Of a DNA stretch of 58,441 bases, positions 56,068 to 58,441 are shown one piece after another. Below the pieces are notes generated by a model. The model was not told the origin of the DNA and did not search any database. It worked only from the letters and a program-made list of their open reading frames with translations. The translations under genes and the position numbers were made by a program. The DNA lies in NCBI RefSeq assembly GCF_000308655.1, contig NZ_BAGC01000051.1:1-58441 (forward strand). Reading direction: 5' to 3'. This stretch comes from Nocardia niigatensis NBRC 100131. GTDB lineage: Bacteria; Actinomycetota; Actinomycetes; Mycobacteriales; Mycobacteriaceae. Within the stretch, counting starts at the first letter, position 1, and each line of letters opens with the position of its first letter.

Positions 56068-57390
56068 GTGCTGGAAAGTGTCTTTGGGGTGCGTCCGACC
56101 ATCCTCTTGGAATTGATCACCATCCCGTTGTTCACGGGCGTGATCGGCTATATCACCAACTGGACCGGTGTGCTGATGCTGTTCAAGCCGATCCGGTTCC
56201 ACGGGTTCCGGTTGCCGGGGCTGGCGGCGCTGTTTCCATTGCTGCCCAAGCGCATTCAGGTGTTGCCATTGCTGCAGTACGACGGGCGTATCGGCTGGCA
56301 GGGGATCGTGCCGTCCCGCGCGGACAAGATGGCAAGCATCGCGGTGGACAAAGGGCTGGCGAAACTCGGCAGCGTCGCGGATTTCTATCGGGAACTGGAA
56401 CCCGACAAGCTCGCTGAACACTTTGTTGAAATTGCGGACCTTCAGATTCGTGACATTGTCGAGGACATCCTCAAACGCGAGCATCCGCAGCTCTGGTACA
56501 ACCTGCCGACCGGTCTGCGGGAGATGGTCCACAGCCGGGTGCGCGAACAGTTGCCGGATATTCTCCGGGAACTCACCGATGAACTCGGCAAGAACATCGA
56601 TCAGTTGCTGGACGTCAAGTCCATGACCATTCGCTACTTCCAGGCGCGGCCGCAGATGCTGAACTCGGTGTTCCAGGTGCTGGGGGCCAAGGAACTGCGA
56701 TTCATGCAGAACTTCGGTTTCTACTTCGGCGCGCCCATGGGTCTGGTGCTGGTCGCCATCCTGCACCTCACGAGCTGGTCGTCGCTGGTGGTGCTGCCGG
56801 TCGGCGGTGTGATCATCGGCTGGGTGGTCAACTGGATCGGCATCAACCTGATCTTCGAACCGGCCTACCCGAAGTGGTGGTGCCCGTGGCGGCAGGGTCT
56901 GCTGATCAAGCGGCAGGGGGAGATCACCGAGGGCTACGCGGCCCTGGTGGCCAGCGAGATCATGACCGTCGCCAATATCGGCGACGAGCTGCTCAACGGG
57001 CCGCGCGCCGACCGCACCATGCAGATGCTGCAGGACACCCTCAAGCCGGCGGCCGACCGGGCACTCGGCCCGGCCCGGTCGGTGGTCAAGTTCGCCCTGG
57101 GCAGCCGCGAGTACGACTCGCTGCAGGACACCTTCACCTCCGAGGCCATGACGATCGCGCCGATCGCCTTCGCCGACCCCGCCTTCAATGTGCAGCAGGG
57201 CAAACAGGTGCAGGAGTACATCGCCAAACAAATGTCGGCGCTGCCCCCGCCGGAGTTCGTGGACATGCTGCGTTCGGCCATCAAACAGGACGAATGGCTT
57301 TTGTTTGTCCATGGCGGCGCGCTGGGCCTCTTCGCCGGTTACGCTCACCTTCTGATCTTCGGAACAGGAGTGGCCACCTCATGGATATGA
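56068..57390 (+). CDS. DUF445 family membrane protein
   Basis: A 440-aa protein, GTG start 5 bases after GGAGGG. An N-terminal membrane segment (TILLELITIPLFTGVIGYIT, NWTGVLMLFKPIRF) carries the DUF445 hallmark NWxxxxMLFxP. A central soluble part with two such GWQGIVPSRADKMASIAVDK-like elements follows, and a second membrane segment (LVLVAILHLTSWSSLVVLPV; GGVIIGWVVNWIGINLIFEP) repeats the hallmark. The family is of unknown biochemical role. It overlaps the following DUF4393 gene by 10 bp, so the two are coupled. Confidence 0.85.
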   Translation: MLESVFGVRPTILLELITIPLFTGVIGYITNWTGVLMLFKPIRFHGFRLPGLAALFPLLPKRIQVLPLLQYDGRIGWQGIVPSRADKMASIAVDKGLAKLGSVADFYRELEPDKLAEHFVEIADLQIRDIVEDILKREHPQLWYNLPTGLREMVHSRVREQLPDILRELTDELGKNIDQLLDVKSMTIRYFQARPQMLNSVFQVLGAKELRFMQNFGFYFGAPMGLVLVAILHLTSWSSLVVLPVGGVIIGWVVNWIGINLIFEPAYPKWWCPWRQGLLIKRQGEITEGYAALVASEIMTVANIGDELLNGPRADRTMQMLQDTLKPAADRALGPARSVVKFALGSREYDSLQDTFTSEAMTIAPIAFADPAFNVQQGKQVQEYIAKQMSALPPPEFVDMLRSAIKQDEWLLFVHGGALGLFAGYAHLLIFGTGVATSWI

Positions 57391-58268
57391 CCGACTCGTC
57401 CACCGGTGTGCGCGCCGAATCAGGTTCGGGCGAGGACGATCCCGCCGCTACCGGCACCGCAATCGCTGTTCGGGAGGCCGCGCCGCTGCCGGTGCCGGTC
57501 TCCGAGGGCGAGCGGCGAGGTTCGGCCGGACCGGTACGCGCCGCCACCGGAGTGGTACGAGTCGCCATGTCCGCCGCGGTCGAGGCCGGCTTCTGGAGCG
57601 TGCAGACCGCGCTCGGCGTGACCTCGGTGGTGCTGCGCGGCAGCATGGCCGGGCAGCCGCCGCGCGAGATCCTCTCCGATGCCGGTGCGCAGGTGCGGCA
57701 TTCGGTCCGGCAGGCGCTGGGCGTGACCGTGCCGGATGCCGACGAGAGCGCCACCGAAGCCAGTCCCGCCAGCGTGCTGCGCGCCCGCGGCGCCGAATTG
57801 CTGCGCCGCTCGGCCGATTTCCACACCGAGGACGACAACCACCACCACACCGCCTACGCCCGGATTCTGGGCGAGCTCGCGCCCGACGAGGCGCGCGTGG
57901 TGCGGCACCTGTACCTGGACGGCCCGCAGCCCGCGATCGAGGTGAAGACCGGACGGACGGCCTACCGCGGCGTCTTCAATCTGCTGGGTGAGGATGCGGC
58001 GCTGCGGTATCCGAACCGGATCGACGAATATCTGACGAATCTGGACCGGCTGGGCCTGATCGACGTCACCCGCGAGGCGCTGGGCAATCCGAACCGCTAC
58101 CAGCTGCTGGAAGCCATGCCGGAGGTGCGCCGGCTGCTGAAGCGGGCCGGCTTCGGCACCAAGGTGATGTACCGGACCATCGAATTGACCTCGTTCGGCG
58201 CGGGATTCACCCGCACCTGCCTCCCGGTACCGTCGCTGGACTCGCAGATGCTCGAACACCACGGATGA
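57381..58268 (+). CDS. DUF4393 (Abi-alpha-like) protein, copy 2
   Basis: A 295-aa protein from ATG 57381, inside the DUF445 gene end (10-bp overlap; ATG 57387 gives an ATGA overlap). The first 50 residues are low-complexity. Helical middle parts (AATGVVRVAMSAAVEAGFWS; DAGAQVRHSVRQALGVTV) correspond to those of copy 1. The C-terminal domain has TAYARILGELAPDEARVVRH, DGPQPAIEVKT and YPNRIDEYLTNLDRLGLIDV, aligning clearly with copy 1. Expressed with DUF445. It does not overlap any recognised phage gene. Confidence 0.78.
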   Translation: MDMTDSSTGVRAESGSGEDDPAATGTAIAVREAAPLPVPVSEGERRGSAGPVRAATGVVRVAMSAAVEAGFWSVQTALGVTSVVLRGSMAGQPPREILSDAGAQVRHSVRQALGVTVPDADESATEASPASVLRARGAELLRRSADFHTEDDNHHHTAYARILGELAPDEARVVRHLYLDGPQPAIEVKTGRTAYRGVFNLLGEDAALRYPNRIDEYLTNLDRLGLIDVTREALGNPNRYQLLEAMPEVRRLLKRAGFGTKVMYRTIELTSFGAGFTRTCLPVPSLDSQMLEHHG

Positions 58269-58296
58269 GGCTGGCCGTCACGTCCCATATGTGCGT

Positions 58297-58441
58297 ATGC
58301 CAGGGCGACAACTGATTTCGCAACGGTTGGGGCAATTCGCCGGGTACATCCGAAATCGGTTCGCTCCCAACCGCCGGCACGGCAGCGCAGCGGGCAACGG
58401 CTTCCAGCCGCCCGCTGAGGTCCCGGGGAGGCGGGCTAGCC
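58297..58441 (+). CDS. Partial ORF at the right edge
   Basis: From ATG 58297 the frame is open to the window end: MPGRQLISQRLGQFAGYIRN then RFAPNRRHGSAAGNGFQPPA, basic and with two Arg-rich stretches. No clear ribosome site. It may be the start of a real gene or a spurious frame; the family cannot be told from 48 residues. Confidence 0.35.
   Translation, partial: MPGRQLISQRLGQFAGYIRNRFAPNRRHGSAAGNGFQPPAEVPGRRAS

Overview
The window is high-GC actinobacterial DNA from the Mycobacteriales, most likely Nocardia or a close relative. The evidence is GTG/ATG starts with AGGAG-type ribosome sites, a block of genes known from mycobacteria (mazG, mfd, a TetR gene, tRNA-Gln, glmU, prs, rplY, pth), an ergothioneine (egt) cluster, many short secreted proteins, and paired XRE-DUF5753/DUF397 genes. 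The genus is an inference; no 16S gene is present.

Left part (1 to about 27.5 kb) looks accessory. It opens with the edge of a probable gas-vesicle accessory cluster. Two MarR genes follow, one divergent from a short-chain dehydrogenase and one from an old-yellow-enzyme reductase, each with a palindrome between the pair. Next come a methyltransferase, a LysE exporter, a cold-shock gene and a SigB-like sigma factor, then a heat-shock patch (HspR-like regulator, CIRCE operator, hsp20), a PAS-ANTAR regulator, an apparently dead PGAP1-like hydrolase, small secreted proteins, a deazaflavin-dependent reductase-like protein and a kinase-fold protein. An XRE/DUF397 pair sits opposite three small ORFs. 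A Stealth-type sugar-phosphate transferase and a PNPOx/TerD/thiamine-binding trio close this part. Several genes here read as frameshifted or truncated remnants, and the spacers hold degenerate copies of an interspersed repeat of roughly 85 bp.

Middle part (27.6 to 39 kb) is core chromosome: mazG and mfd (overlapping, minus strand), a glutamine-rich repeat membrane protein, a gamma-butyrolactone-receptor-like TetR with an 18-bp tandem repeat upstream, a second TetR, tRNA-Gln(TTG), then glmU-prs ended by an 18-bp stem-loop.

Right part (39 to 58.4 kb) carries DUF4190 and DUF2461 genes, the translationally coupled egtA-B-C-D operon with a divergent egtE-like gene, a fatty-acyl-AMP ligase, prfC, and a TetR/PlsC pair with two matching 15-bp palindromes between them. 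Two tandem secreted paralogues share an upstream block. The end holds rplY-pth, a SnoaL-like gene and a DUF4393 / DUF445 / DUF4393 module. Compared with the M. tuberculosis order prs-lpqT-rplY-pth, as I recall it, about 14 kb including the egt cluster separates prs from rplY here.
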